DNA of 64,000 bases, from assembly GCA_021372245.1 (NCBI GenBank), contig JAJFUV010000240.1:22857-86856 (forward strand), read 5' to 3'. The notes under the pieces were generated by a model. It was given only the letters and a program-made list of their open reading frames with translations, was not told where the DNA came from and ran no database searches. This DNA comes from Terriglobales bacterium. GTDB lineage: Bacteria > Acidobacteriota > Terriglobia > Bryobacterales > Bryobacteraceae. Of this stretch, positions 17,075 through 26,431 are shown in pieces. Position numbers and translations under genes: made by a program. Numbering within the stretch: position 1 is the stretch's first letter; every line of letters starts with the position of its first letter.

Positions 17075-18079
17075 ATGCCATTCGAGGGCGCCTTAACTGT
17101 CGGAGCTATTTCAAGTGGTTCCAGTATTCTCGGCGGTCTTTTCGGCAAGAACGCCGCGAAGAAAGCGGCTCAGATCCAGGCGGACGCCGCGGCAAAGGTC
17201 GGGGATCAAGCCTCGCAGGTTGCTGGTGAATATGCCCAGTACATCAACAACGAGGCCCATCGTGCCGCTGGCGGGGTCGAGCAGGGCGTTGTCGATGCCA
17301 ATGGCGTCCTCCAGAGCGTCTACGACACCGCTGGCGATGCGACGAACCCGTACCGCCAGGCCGGGGCGCAGGCCGTCACTAGCCTTGCCGACCTGATGAG
17401 TGGGTCGTTCGCCAAAGCCCCTACGATGGCGGACCTGCAACTCGATCCCGGCTTCGACTTCCGGTTGCAGCAGGGGCAGAAGGCGCTGGAGGCGAGTGCA
17501 GCGGCGCGGGGTTCGTCCCTGGGTGGCGCGGCGCTCAAGTCTCTCGCGCGCTACTCGCAGGGCGTGGCGTCCGACGAGTATGCCAAGGCTTTCGACCGCT
17601 TCCAGGCTGACCGGACCTCCCGGTACAACATGTTTGCGGGATTGGCGGGGATTGGGCAGAACGCGACTAGCCAGTATCTCCAGGCGGGAGCGAACTACGG
17701 CAACCAGACCTCCGGCAACATCATGGAAGGTGCGCGGACAGCGGGCGGGTTCCGCACCGGCGGCGCGCAGTCCGTGGCGGACCTCATCATGCGGGGGCAG
17801 CAGATCAAGGCCGATGCGGTGATGGGTGGCGCGAACGCGAGGGCAAGTGGCGTCGTAGGCGGAACAAATGCGCTCTGGAGCGGCATTACGGGTGCCGCAA
17901 ACAACGCGCAGAACCTCTTTATGTTGGACAAGTACGGCCCTCCGTGGCAGCAACAGCCACTCACGTATGCCCCCACGGCTGTCAATCCGACAACCAACGC
18001 GAACTATCAGAGGTGGGCGAATAGCTATATGCAGCAGATCCCGGCACCACCACAGTTGCCCGTGCAATTACCTACGTAA
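17075..18079 (+). CDS. DNA-transfer (ejection) protein, gp7/p32-like
   Basis: A 334-residue protein. An N-terminal Gly/Ser-rich hydrophobic stretch (ALTVGAISSGSSILGGLFG) precedes a long Ala/Gln helical region. The segment QGQKALEASAAARGSSLGGA through ASDEYAKAFDRFQADR is typical of the DNA-transfer p32/P22 gp7 family, small internal proteins ejected ahead of the DNA that help it cross the envelope. It is the first of four candidate internal proteins. The ATG follows the GNAT stop by three bases. Confidence 0.8.
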   Translation: MPFEGALTVGAISSGSSILGGLFGKNAAKKAAQIQADAAAKVGDQASQVAGEYAQYINNEAHRAAGGVEQGVVDANGVLQSVYDTAGDATNPYRQAGAQAVTSLADLMSGSFAKAPTMADLQLDPGFDFRLQQGQKALEASAAARGSSLGGAALKSLARYSQGVASDEYAKAFDRFQADRTSRYNMFAGLAGIGQNATSQYLQAGANYGNQTSGNIMEGARTAGGFRTGGAQSVADLIMRGQQIKADAVMGGANARASGVVGGTNALWSGITGAANNAQNLFMLDKYGPPWQQQPLTYAPTAVNPTTNANYQRWANSYMQQIPAPPQLPVQLPT

Positions 18080-18087
18080 CGAGACCG

Positions 18088-18540
18088 CTATCGATGCGCG
18101 TCGGGACGACGAAGGTCGTCAACCACTCGTCTTGCGGTTGGCTGAACGGGGTCTACGGTGAGGGTCGGCGTAGTGGGCTTAAGTGCTTTACGACGCTCCA
18201 GTTCAGTCTCAAGGGCTTCTTTTGTGACCCCAAACCTCTCCAGAAGCCGCGTTTGGATTTCACACGCCGGATGCCCCTCGGTGCTGATATAGAGACACGG
18301 TAACCCCTGTGTTTCAGGGTTCGGCATATTGCCATGAGCGACTTGACTTGCTCGGATCGTTGCCTCCACCTCGTTCAGGTCGTACAGTACCTTGCCGCCG
18401 ACTTTGTACCACGTGAAGCGGTGGCGACCGATTACGCGGTCTTTCTGTAACGTTCGTCGGCTGAAACCCGTAAGTTGTTCGACATCAGCCTCGCTACCGA
18501 AGCGCCTCGTGGTGCTCTGGCGTTCAATTTTGCTACTCAT
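18088..18540 (-). CDS. HTH regulator embedded in the late operon
   Basis: A 150-residue protein. Residues about 12-70 read RRFGSEADVEQLTGFSRRTL then HRFTWYKVGGKVLYDLNEVE, the excisionase/MerR-type winged helix that binds DNA. The rest is helical and ends in a basic tail. GGAGG stands before the ATG, and a promoter with TTGAAA and TACTAT lies just upstream. It is one of only two minus-strand genes in the structural module and faces away from the ejection genes, sharing their promoter block. It may control the 18.6-27.5 kb unit or be an imported moron. Confidence 0.75.
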   Translation of the reverse strand: MSSKIERQSTTRRFGSEADVEQLTGFSRRTLQKDRVIGRHRFTWYKVGGKVLYDLNEVEATIRASQVAHGNMPNPETQGLPCLYISTEGHPACEIQTRLLERFGVTKEALETELERRKALKPTTPTLTVDPVQPTARRVVDDLRRPDAHR

Positions 18541-18559
18541 CTAGATCCTCCACGTTTCC

Positions 18560-18588
18560 ATAGTACTCTTCCGTATCCGTAATTTCAA
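18560..18588 (-). promoter_or_regulatory. Promoter of the embedded HTH gene
   Basis: On the minus strand TTGAAA (18583-18588) and TACTAT (18560-18565) are separated by exactly 17 bp. The TACGG/ACGGAA words in the spacer are the operator-like motif found elsewhere. It overlaps the divergent plus-strand promoter, so one bound protein could affect both. Confidence 0.6.
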
Positions 18589-18597
18589 TGCTAAAGT
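18569..18597 (+). promoter_or_regulatory. Promoter for the ejection-protein unit
   Basis: TTCCGT (18569-18574) and TAAAGT (18592-18597) are 17 bp apart. This matches the recurring promoter type of this phage, with a weaker -10. It precedes an AGGAG ribosome site and the ATG at 18635, so late genes downstream can be transcribed independently of the 5' structural genes. Confidence 0.55.
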
Positions 18598-18634
18598 TAC
18601 GGGTAGCGGCGCAATTCGTTAGGAGATAGCCACT

Positions 18635-20422
18635 ATGCCGATCGATCCTAATATCCCTCTCCAGGTCCAAGTCCCCCAGGTCCAGAGCCCCATTCAAGCC
18701 ATGGGGCACGCGGCGTCGCTGGCACAGATGATGCAGGACCGCCAGTTGGGGGCTGAACGATTGCAGGCCGTCAAGTTGGCGAACCAGGAAAAGGCGCTCG
18801 AGGCGCAGGAGCAGGAGGCTATCCAGCGGGCGTATGGGGAGGTGGGTGGCGATATCACCAAACTCCCTGGAGTGCTCGCCGGGAAGGTCCGCCAGGACAC
18901 CGTGTTCAAACTCCAGAGGTCGATCAACGACACGATCAAGTCGAATGCCGACAAGGACGAGTCGCTATTCAAGGCTGACGCCCTGCGGGGAGAGCGGCTG
19001 CGCGGGATCTACGGTGCCACGCGGCAGGCATTCACTCCGCAGACGACGCTGGAGCAGAAGCAGGCGCTCTACTCCGGCGCGGTTCAGCAAGCGTTGCGTG
19101 AGGGACTTGTAAAACCCGGCGAGTTGCCGGACGTGTACCCGGGCGACGATGCGTTCTCGCACATGGGGAATATCCTCATGACGGGCAAGGTACTGGACGA
19201 GGCGGCTATCAAAGCACGGGAACAGGCGCGGCTGGATGCGGAGGAGGCGCGGAAAGCGGCTGAGCACAAGGCCACCCTTCCCGGCAAAGAAGCTGAAGCA
19301 CAAGTCAAGGTCCGCGAGAACGCAGCCGCGACACTGGCCGCTTCCGCCGACAAGTCCAAGGACGACTACGCGCAGGCGTGGTACGGCATTCGGGCGCAGA
19401 ATCCGGCGATCGCGGCGGCGTTCCCGCATCCGGACCTCTGGAAACCAAAGGAAACGGTTGCGGTGGTGCGGAATATCGGGATGACACCAGCGCAGCAGAG
19501 CACAGCGGACATCTCCCGCCTGAATGCCGAGAACAACGTCAGCGAGATGGAGTTGCGATTGCGCGCCGCAAGAGGCGACAAGGACGCCAAGGCCGCGCTT
19601 GATGCGAGGAAGCGGGATCAGATGGCGGTTGCTGCGGCGCGTGGGGCTGCAAGCAGTTCCACTGGCGAGGTCGAGACGCTCACTCCCGACCCGGCAAGCC
19701 AAAGCATCCTGGCGCAGACCGGCCTCTCGATGCCAGCCTTCCTGGCCCTCACGGGGCAGGCATCGAAACTCCCGCGCGATGCCAAGACACGCTCTGCGGC
19801 ATTCAGGGAGGCCCAGCAATTCGCCAATAAGCGAGGCGTTGACGTTTCCACCCTGTCCTCGCAGTATCAGACCTACAACACCGTGCTGTCCGGCAACATT
19901 GCCCGTATGAACAACACCAAGATCATGGAGTCGGAGTTGCAGGGCACCATTGAGAACCTCCAGGGCGTTGTCAAAGACCAGGACTTGAAGAAGTTGCGGT
20001 TTGCGAACATCGCCAAAATCTGGGCTGGACAGGAAGTCAATGACCCGCTGGCCCAGCAATATGCCCTGCACTTGTACCAACTGCGCAACGAGTTGGCGGC
20101 TTACGGTGCCGCAACACAGGGACGAAGCGGAAACAACATTACGCTCGGCGACCAGCGAGACGCTGATCTGACCATTCGGAACGGTATCGCGGCGGGCTCC
20201 CTGGCTGGACTTGCTACGGCCGTCACGAATTCTACCGACAAGATGGGCAAGGTCATGCGGCGTAGCGTGGACACGGCGCGCAAGAGCGTGTGGGATCTGT
20301 TTGGGGTCGGCGGCAATTATAAGGGTAGCAGTTCCGGCGACACCAGCAAAGCCGATCCACTCGGAATCCGCGGCGGCTCTACTGACGGCAGCAAGAAACA
20401 AGACCCACTGGGGATCAGGTAG
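18635..20422 (+). CDS. Putative internal virion/ejection protein
   Basis: A 595-residue protein, mostly helical and Ala/Gln/Lys-rich. It has long charged helices (KAREQARLDAEEARKAAEHK) and a C-terminal region with hydrophobic helices (ADLTIRNGIAAGSLAGLATA). The very end repeats SKADPLGIRGG and KKQDPLGIR. It occupies the place of P22 gp20 after a gp7-like gene and begins a new transcription unit, so a role in carrying DNA into the host is likely, though no family motif was recognised. Confidence 0.6.
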   Translation: MPIDPNIPLQVQVPQVQSPIQAMGHAASLAQMMQDRQLGAERLQAVKLANQEKALEAQEQEAIQRAYGEVGGDITKLPGVLAGKVRQDTVFKLQRSINDTIKSNADKDESLFKADALRGERLRGIYGATRQAFTPQTTLEQKQALYSGAVQQALREGLVKPGELPDVYPGDDAFSHMGNILMTGKVLDEAAIKAREQARLDAEEARKAAEHKATLPGKEAEAQVKVRENAAATLAASADKSKDDYAQAWYGIRAQNPAIAAAFPHPDLWKPKETVAVVRNIGMTPAQQSTADISRLNAENNVSEMELRLRAARGDKDAKAALDARKRDQMAVAAARGAASSSTGEVETLTPDPASQSILAQTGLSMPAFLALTGQASKLPRDAKTRSAAFREAQQFANKRGVDVSTLSSQYQTYNTVLSGNIARMNNTKIMESELQGTIENLQGVVKDQDLKKLRFANIAKIWAGQEVNDPLAQQYALHLYQLRNELAAYGAATQGRSGNNITLGDQRDADLTIRNGIAAGSLAGLATAVTNSTDKMGKVMRRSVDTARKSVWDLFGVGGNYKGSSSGDTSKADPLGIRGGSTDGSKKQDPLGIR

Positions 20423-20424
20423 CC

Positions 20425-22131
20425 ATGCCAGAAACCATTGTCGATCTCGGCAAGAAAATCAAAGCCAAGTTTCCGGGGCAGTATGACGACCTCGCGGATG
20501 ACGAACTTGGGCGCAGGACAAAAGCGAAGTTCCCCGGATCATACGACGATTTTGCGGATACGCCCAAGCCTCCCACTTCGCTGTCGCAAAAGCTCGGTAT
20601 CGAGAACCCGATTGCGGCGGCACCGCTCGATTTTGTTGAGGGTGTCGGCGCTGGCGTCCTCAGCACCGCTGGCAACCTACTGAAACTCGGCGGGAAGGTA
20701 ATGCCTCCGGTCGGGGTATCTCCCGAAGCCCGGGCCGCGCTTGACCGCCGCATAGAGAGCCTATCCACACCCCCGGACTCTCTCGCGGGCAAGGCTGGCA
20801 AGTTCGTCGAGCAGGCGGCGGAGTTTGCTATCCCAGTGGGCGCGGCCAGCAAAGCGGCTAAGGCGGCGGGATTGCGCCTTCCTGCCCGCGCTGCGCTTGA
20901 GGGGGTATCGTCCGGTGCCGTCGCTGGCATCCAGAGCGGTGGAGATCCGGGGGCCACGGCAGAAGCCACTGTTCTCGGTGGCGCGCTGCCTATTGCTGGA
21001 AAGGCCATTCCCCCCGTCGCGCGTGGACTACAGAACTCGGCGCGCGCTCAATACGGGCGAGTGCTGAACGCCACAAAACAGGGCAATAAGTTCCTGTCTC
21101 AAAAGGTGGTTCCGCGCCTCATTGACGAGGGTGTTACGGCGCTCACGATGAAGGGTTTGAACGCCAAGGTAACGCGAAACGTCCAGCGTCTTGGGCAAGC
21201 CATTGGAGACGAGTTCGATAATTTGCCATCGGGTTCGGCAATAGAACTGGACCCCATCCTCCAGCGAATTCAGCAATCCGCGGAAGATGCCTACACGGTA
21301 GTGACCAGCGGCGGGCGAGTGCCTAAAGGCCCACTTGCCGAAACAGGTATCGGACACGTCGATTCACTAAAGGATGCCCTCGCCTCAGTTGCGGAGGTCA
21401 ACCCCGCGACGGGGGCACGCGAAATTCCGGTTGACCGGCTGCGCTCCGTGCGCCAGTACTTTGACTCCATTGCAGCCAAAGCCGGACGCTATGAAGGAAA
21501 GGCTCTTGCTGATGAGAGTATGGCTGAGGCTCACGGTATGGCTGCCGATGGCATACGCAACGAACTCGCGCAGGCTTATCCCAATATCGACAGGCTGAAC
21601 AAGGATTTCAATTTCTGGAAGAACGTCTCCAAGGTCGTGGGCGATACAATGATGCGCCGCGAGGGGCAGGCAAAGCCGCTGAGTCACAAAATGGCAAAGG
21701 CCGCCGGTTCCGCTGCGGGGTTCGTCTCTCACGGACCCACCGGCCTCGTCCTTGGTCGTTATGGCGCCGGCTTATTGGAGCAGATCACCGCCAGCCCCGC
21801 ATGGGGTACGGTAAGTGCGGTTGCCAAGGATAAACTCGCCAAGGCACTTGCGAGGGGTCGCCGTGGGGATTCTGAATTCCTTATCAAGAAGATCGCTCGC
21901 GGTATCGGTGGCACTGCGATCACGCCGAGTCAGTCGGTCACCGTTCGCTCCCCAGCGATGGGTTTGCAGGAAGCGGCGCAAGCAGATACCGCACCCAAGC
22001 CAGAGAAAACCTACACCGTCACCGATCCTGATGGCGTCGTTCACACCTTCACCTCGCCGGGTGGTGCCGCTGCGTTCAAAAAGGGCATGGAGGTTCTCAT
22101 GAAGCGCTCCATGGAAGCGACCACGGACTAA
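20425..22131 (+). CDS. Putative ejection protein with KxKFPGxYDD tag
   Basis: A 568-residue protein. The first 45 residues hold two copies of a short unit, KKIKAKFPGQYDDLADDELG then RRTKAKFPGSYDDFAD, shared with the next protein. A hydrophobic helical region follows (about 70-200, for example GVGAGVLSTAGNLLKLGGKV), then a helical body. A C-terminal section reads TYTVTDPDGVVHTFTSPGGA. The hydrophobic segments suit a membrane-inserting internal protein like P22 gp16. The start overlaps nothing; it follows the upstream TAG by two bases. Confidence 0.6.
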   Translation: MPETIVDLGKKIKAKFPGQYDDLADDELGRRTKAKFPGSYDDFADTPKPPTSLSQKLGIENPIAAAPLDFVEGVGAGVLSTAGNLLKLGGKVMPPVGVSPEARAALDRRIESLSTPPDSLAGKAGKFVEQAAEFAIPVGAASKAAKAAGLRLPARAALEGVSSGAVAGIQSGGDPGATAEATVLGGALPIAGKAIPPVARGLQNSARAQYGRVLNATKQGNKFLSQKVVPRLIDEGVTALTMKGLNAKVTRNVQRLGQAIGDEFDNLPSGSAIELDPILQRIQQSAEDAYTVVTSGGRVPKGPLAETGIGHVDSLKDALASVAEVNPATGAREIPVDRLRSVRQYFDSIAAKAGRYEGKALADESMAEAHGMAADGIRNELAQAYPNIDRLNKDFNFWKNVSKVVGDTMMRREGQAKPLSHKMAKAAGSAAGFVSHGPTGLVLGRYGAGLLEQITASPAWGTVSAVAKDKLAKALARGRRGDSEFLIKKIARGIGGTAITPSQSVTVRSPAMGLQEAAQADTAPKPEKTYTVTDPDGVVHTFTSPGGAAAFKKGMEVLMKRSMEATTD

Positions 22132-22140
22132 GGAAATCCA

Positions 22141-25100
22141 ATGGCAGACAGCACCCTGACGATTGTGGACCTCGGGAAGAAGGTCAAGGCGAAATATCCC
22201 GGTGCGTATGATGACATGCCCGATGCGGAACTCGGAAGAACCGTAAAGGGCAAGTATCCAGGGTCTTATGATGACTTTGCGGATATTGCAGTGCCGACCG
22301 GAAAGCACAGCGTAGACTACAACTCGCTGGCAAAAAAGTACGGGGCGATATCCTCCATCGCACCGCCAAAAGCCGAGTCCATCCCGGGCCTCGAGCAACT
22401 CGGCGGCGTGCCTCCAGGCCCGGCGCCCCTGCCCGATGTGGTGAAGCCCATCACCGCCGGCCACCAGATCCGCTCCGAATGGGCCAAACAACCGGGTGGC
22501 GTCGAGGCCGTCGAATCCCGCCTCGCCGAATCGAACAAGCGTCTCGGCTCCAGCCAGGTTGCGGGATTCCCGGGAACTCCGACCGCCGGTGAGGTTGCCA
22601 CGCTCGCCATCCCTGTTGCGGCCGAAGCGGCGGGTGGTGCCGCTGTCGCGTCCCAGAGTGCGGCTGCCCGTCAAGCCTTCGCTGCGCTTGATGCGGCGCT
22701 CTCGGGGTATTTCGCTGTCCAGGCGGGCAAGGGTGCCGGGAAAAGCGTCATGGGGGCGTGGGACGCCTTCAAGCAGGGCGACTACCTCGGGACCGTCCGG
22801 CAACTTGGCACCGCGGGAATCGAGGCGGCATTTGGATTGTGGGCCGGGAAACAGGCGCGGTCACGCTATCAACAGGTGGCGGATATCGCCAAAATGAAGA
22901 ACATTCTCCAGGAGAGGCTGAACGCCCAGGCCGCGACGGAACAGGCACCGAAGCAACTTTCCGAAACTTCTTCCGTTTCCGTACCCTCTCAGGTTACAAT
23001 CGAACCGATGGAAACACCTGCGAACACGGCCACGGGAAATAACACGGCCACGGTAGTACCTCCCCGCGCCTCATTTGTTCCAGCCTCGCCGACGTCCAGA
23101 TTGCCCGTTCCTGCACGTCCCAGGCCCGCTGTAGCGCCAGCGATGCCGGGGATGCCCGTGACTATGCCCGCACCAGCGATGGCTCCTGCGGGGGCGCAGG
23201 GCGTGGTGGAGGCGGGGTTTGTGGAGCCGGAGCCGTCAGAAAAAGTGGTGCCTACTTCTAACAGGCGAACGGCGGAAGTGGCGATGGGGCAACAGGAGCC
23301 GGTGATGCCGGGTGGACCGGGGGTGGTGACCGACGCGGAATGGAAGCACCCTGAGTCCGCCTCGCAACCTGATCTACAACCTTCCACCCCCGCTTTGTCA
23401 ACTGAACCAGCGGGAAAGGTTGACGAAACCGGGCCGGATGTAAACCTCCAGCGGCAACTCGTCGAGGCCGAAGCGAACCTCCAATCCCTGCGCCAGAAGC
23501 ACGCCGAGGCCGTGGAATCGGGCGAGAATGGCATCGAAACTGAAGACCTGGCTGAGCAGATCCACGACGCGGCCAAGACACTCGACGACCTCCAAGCAGA
23601 GGCGGCGGAGTCGAACCCGTTGCTCGTGGCCCAACCGGAAGTGAACCGGAACCTGCCTCCGTTGCCGACCGGGAAGGAGAGTTTCCGGCAGCAGTTAATG
23701 GACGAGGCGGCGGATACCGCAGTGAGCGATGCGGACGACTACGTGGCACGCTACGGCGAATGGGTGGAGGGTGGCCGCAAGGGGAAGGAGCCGGAGAGGC
23801 CCGACCCGTTCCAGGTGGACCCCGACGAGTACCCGAAGCGGTGGCAGGAAGCCGCGTTCAAGGCGTATCAGGAGCGGTTCGAGGCTGAGGTGGCGAAGGG
23901 GATGAGGGAGATTGAAACGGAGGAGGCTAGGAATGCGGCGCCGGAGCCGGAGCCGCCGAAGGCTGCTACGCCCGCCGCGGCACCTGTTGCGCGGGAGGTA
24001 ACAGCGCCAGTATCACCCAAGCCCACCGCGCCCAAAAAGTCAGCCCCTGAGAACGCCCCCGGCCAGCGCATCCTCCAGAAGAAGGGCGAGCCGGAACCGC
24101 CCGCACTCACGGAGATCAATGCTCGCGTGGCGGAAAAGGCCGCGAATCAACTGCCGTGGGCGAAAGCGGTGGCAGAGCATGGCCGCGCAGTTGGGCGCCT
24201 GGAGGCGCTGCTGGAGGCCGAAACTCCCGACCCTGCGGCCATCGCTGAAGCGGCTAAAGCCGTGGATGCCGCTGCCGAACCGCTGAGGGGTCAACTGCCG
24301 GAGTGGGAATCGCTCACAGCGGAAGACATTGCCGCCGATATGGGCAAGGGCCTGGATGGGAAGCCGCTGAAAGGGCCAGAAATAGACCCCTCGACCATAC
24401 AGGGACTTCACGCGCTCAGCGATAAGAACGCCGCCGAGTTTATGGAGCACCGGAAGCGGTTCTTGGCGGGAGAAGATGGTAGCGCGCCCACGAATCCGGA
24501 ACCGCCTAAGCCCACTGAGCCTGCCTTCACCCGCACCACCCCCGCCCTCGGCACAACAGAAAGGGCCGCGCTGGATACCGAGTACGCCTCCACAGACAAA
24601 GCCTACGAGGAGGCGACACAGAAACTCATCGGCCTGGAGCGCGAGCAGGGCAAGACGAAGCGGTATACGAAAAAGTGGGAATCACTGGAAGCCAAAATCC
24701 AGAAGGCCCGCGATGCCCAGCACAAGGCAGGGAAAGAGCATGAGGCCGTCCGAAAGCGGCACTACCAGTCACTCCTGGAGGACGCAGCCAGCCAATCGGA
24801 TAACCAGATCCTCCGCGCCGGGGCCACATATCAACTCCGCGAAGACGCACTGAAGGAGAAGCCGTACAACCAGAAGGGTCACGAGGCGCTTCAACAGTTC
24901 TACACCGACACGCGCGAGAGCATCAAGGCCGAACTCCGGAAACTCGCCCCGAAGGTTGACGACGCCCGCGACAAGGCGCAGGCCGCGCAACTCTCGCCGG
25001 AGGAAAACGAGCAAGCCATCGAAGCAGCCGTCACGTCTGCCGCACAGAGTTTCATGGACCACCCGCTGACGGCCGATAACGTCGAGAAGGCGCTGAATGG

Positions 25101-25956
25101 GAGGCTGTACGCTGAGCGCAAGCACCTAATCGGGGCGCACGCTGAGAAGGAGATGGACGCGCTGGCGGAACAGCTGCAAAACGAGGGCGGGATGCACCCG
25201 AGCAGCTCGGCGTTTGCCCGCTTCCGGCAGAGGATTTCCCAAGGGTGGGACGAGCCACAAGAAGTGCTGGCCGAAGCGCGGAAATACGTTGAGGAACGGG
25301 TCCACGAGAAGAACCTGGAACGCGAGGCTGAAAAACGAGCTGGCCTGGAACTCTCCCAACTCGTTCGCCCACTCTCCGAACTGCCCACCCCCGCCGTCAC
25401 CGAAAAGGGCGTGTGGCATGGCAACGCCGTGGCGACCGGGGATATTTTGTCGGACGGTAGCGCGATGGTCCACAAGCCCTCCGTGAAGGACAAGAAACGT
25501 GCGGGCACACTGAACGCCCGCCGTGAGCAGAAAACGATCTACCCGGAGGATAAGGTCCGCCCGGTGTGGGACAAGATCGTGGAGGGCACAGGAGAACCCC
25601 TAGAGGAAATCGGTCACGCCGAGGCGGGACTCGTGGATCTCGCGTTTTTCGCGGAACCCAACGGCAAGGCTCACTACTTCGACGCTGGCAGGGTGCGATT
25701 CTTTCAGGCCCTCACGAACCCCGATGCGGTGCGGTTGTCGAACTTCAAGAAGCCGGACGGGAAGGCCGCTACCGCTGCCGTGTTCTACCGCGGCGGGAAC
25801 CCCGTGGCCGTGCTGATGCCGCGCGAGTACAAGGGGCCGGAGATCAGCGTGGACGTCGCCCGCAAAGCGGCAAAGGAACGGAAGCCAGCAGAAGCATCAC
25901 CGTATGATGCCCTCGCCAAACGCTACGGCGCGGTGGAAGTGAAGCCCGAGAAGTAG
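22141..25956 (+). CDS. Very large internal virion protein (1271 residues)
   Basis: It begins with the same tandem tag as its neighbour (KKVKAKYPGAYDDMPDAELG, then KGKYPGSYDDFAD). Next comes an Ala/Gly-rich hydrophobic region (about 150-240), a long Pro-rich disordered stretch (about 280-440), and Glu/Lys-rich helical domains. A compact C-terminal domain (about 1090-1260) has ETSPYDALAKRYGAVE-like repeats echoing VDYNSLAKKYGAISSIAP near residue 60. Size and position suit the largest ejected protein, possibly forming part of a trans-envelope channel. C-terminal enzyme activity cannot be excluded. A promoter-like site inside (22971-23000) precedes an in-frame ATG at 23008. Confidence 0.65.
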   Translation: MADSTLTIVDLGKKVKAKYPGAYDDMPDAELGRTVKGKYPGSYDDFADIAVPTGKHSVDYNSLAKKYGAISSIAPPKAESIPGLEQLGGVPPGPAPLPDVVKPITAGHQIRSEWAKQPGGVEAVESRLAESNKRLGSSQVAGFPGTPTAGEVATLAIPVAAEAAGGAAVASQSAAARQAFAALDAALSGYFAVQAGKGAGKSVMGAWDAFKQGDYLGTVRQLGTAGIEAAFGLWAGKQARSRYQQVADIAKMKNILQERLNAQAATEQAPKQLSETSSVSVPSQVTIEPMETPANTATGNNTATVVPPRASFVPASPTSRLPVPARPRPAVAPAMPGMPVTMPAPAMAPAGAQGVVEAGFVEPEPSEKVVPTSNRRTAEVAMGQQEPVMPGGPGVVTDAEWKHPESASQPDLQPSTPALSTEPAGKVDETGPDVNLQRQLVEAEANLQSLRQKHAEAVESGENGIETEDLAEQIHDAAKTLDDLQAEAAESNPLLVAQPEVNRNLPPLPTGKESFRQQLMDEAADTAVSDADDYVARYGEWVEGGRKGKEPERPDPFQVDPDEYPKRWQEAAFKAYQERFEAEVAKGMREIETEEARNAAPEPEPPKAATPAAAPVAREVTAPVSPKPTAPKKSAPENAPGQRILQKKGEPEPPALTEINARVAEKAANQLPWAKAVAEHGRAVGRLEALLEAETPDPAAIAEAAKAVDAAAEPLRGQLPEWESLTAEDIAADMGKGLDGKPLKGPEIDPSTIQGLHALSDKNAAEFMEHRKRFLAGEDGSAPTNPEPPKPTEPAFTRTTPALGTTERAALDTEYASTDKAYEEATQKLIGLEREQGKTKRYTKKWESLEAKIQKARDAQHKAGKEHEAVRKRHYQSLLEDAASQSDNQILRAGATYQLREDALKEKPYNQKGHEALQQFYTDTRESIKAELRKLAPKVDDARDKAQAAQLSPEENEQAIEAAVTSAAQSFMDHPLTADNVEKALNGRLYAERKHLIGAHAEKEMDALAEQLQNEGGMHPSSSAFARFRQRISQGWDEPQEVLAEARKYVEERVHEKNLEREAEKRAGLELSQLVRPLSELPTPAVTEKGVWHGNAVATGDILSDGSAMVHKPSVKDKKRAGTLNARREQKTIYPEDKVRPVWDKIVEGTGEPLEEIGHAEAGLVDLAFFAEPNGKAHYFDAGRVRFFQALTNPDAVRLSNFKKPDGKAATAAVFYRGGNPVAVLMPREYKGPEISVDVARKAAKERKPAEASPYDALAKRYGAVEVKPEK
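22971..23000 (+). promoter_or_regulatory. Possible internal promoter in the large ejection gene
   Basis: TTCCGT (22971-22976) and TACAAT (22995-23000) are 18 bp apart, and an in-frame ATG (codon 290) starts seven bases after the -10. The geometry mirrors the leaderless promoters elsewhere in this phage. It would give an N-terminally shortened isoform. A chance match inside coding DNA is possible. Confidence 0.3.
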
Positions 25957-25960
25957 CCCC

Positions 25961-26431
25961 ATGTCCCCATCCCCGGCCTGCCTGAGCCTCATCAGGCGCT
26001 ACGAATCGCTGCGCCTGAAGGCGTATCTGTGCCCCGCTGGCGTGTGGACGTGCGGGTGGGGCCATACCCGCGGCGTGAAACCCGGAGATACCTGCACCCC
26101 GGAGCAGGCCGAAGCGTGGCTTCTTGAGGACACCGGGCGCGAGGCGGAAATCCTCTCCCGGATCGTCAAGGTGCCGCTGGCACAGGGGCAAATAGACTCC
26201 TTAGTAAGTCTTGCCTTCAACATGCGCGGAGGTGCCGCAGCTCTACCCAAGAAGGCTCCGAAACTGTGGGCAAAACTGCACGCGGGCGACGTTCGCGGTG
26301 CCGCCGATGAGTTCCTGGATATGGACCGGGCCACGATGCCGGACGGAACACGGGTTGTACTGCCGGGACTGACGCGCCGGCGCCGGGAGGAACGGGCGAT
26401 GTTCCTGGAGGGATCATGCGAGAAATCCTGA
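25961..26431 (+). CDS. Endolysin, GH24 T4-type lysozyme
   Basis: A 156-residue muramidase that cuts peptidoglycan for release of progeny. The catalytic signature E-x8-C-x5-T is met by E15, C24 and T30 within RRYESLRLKAYLCPAGVWT, followed by CGWGHTRG. QIDSLVSLAFNMRGGA and GLTRRRREERAMFL are further family motifs. No signal or anchor segment is seen, so a holin is needed. It follows the ejection gene by four bases and its end overlaps the next gene. Confidence 0.93.
   Translation: MSPSPACLSLIRRYESLRLKAYLCPAGVWTCGWGHTRGVKPGDTCTPEQAEAWLLEDTGREAEILSRIVKVPLAQGQIDSLVSLAFNMRGGAAALPKKAPKLWAKLHAGDVRGAADEFLDMDRATMPDGTRVVLPGLTRRRREERAMFLEGSCEKS

Noticed and set aside
18965..20401. Minus-strand open frame (478 codons) opposite the ejection gene
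   Set aside because: Same explanation: codon-bias shadow, no start context and no recognisable family.
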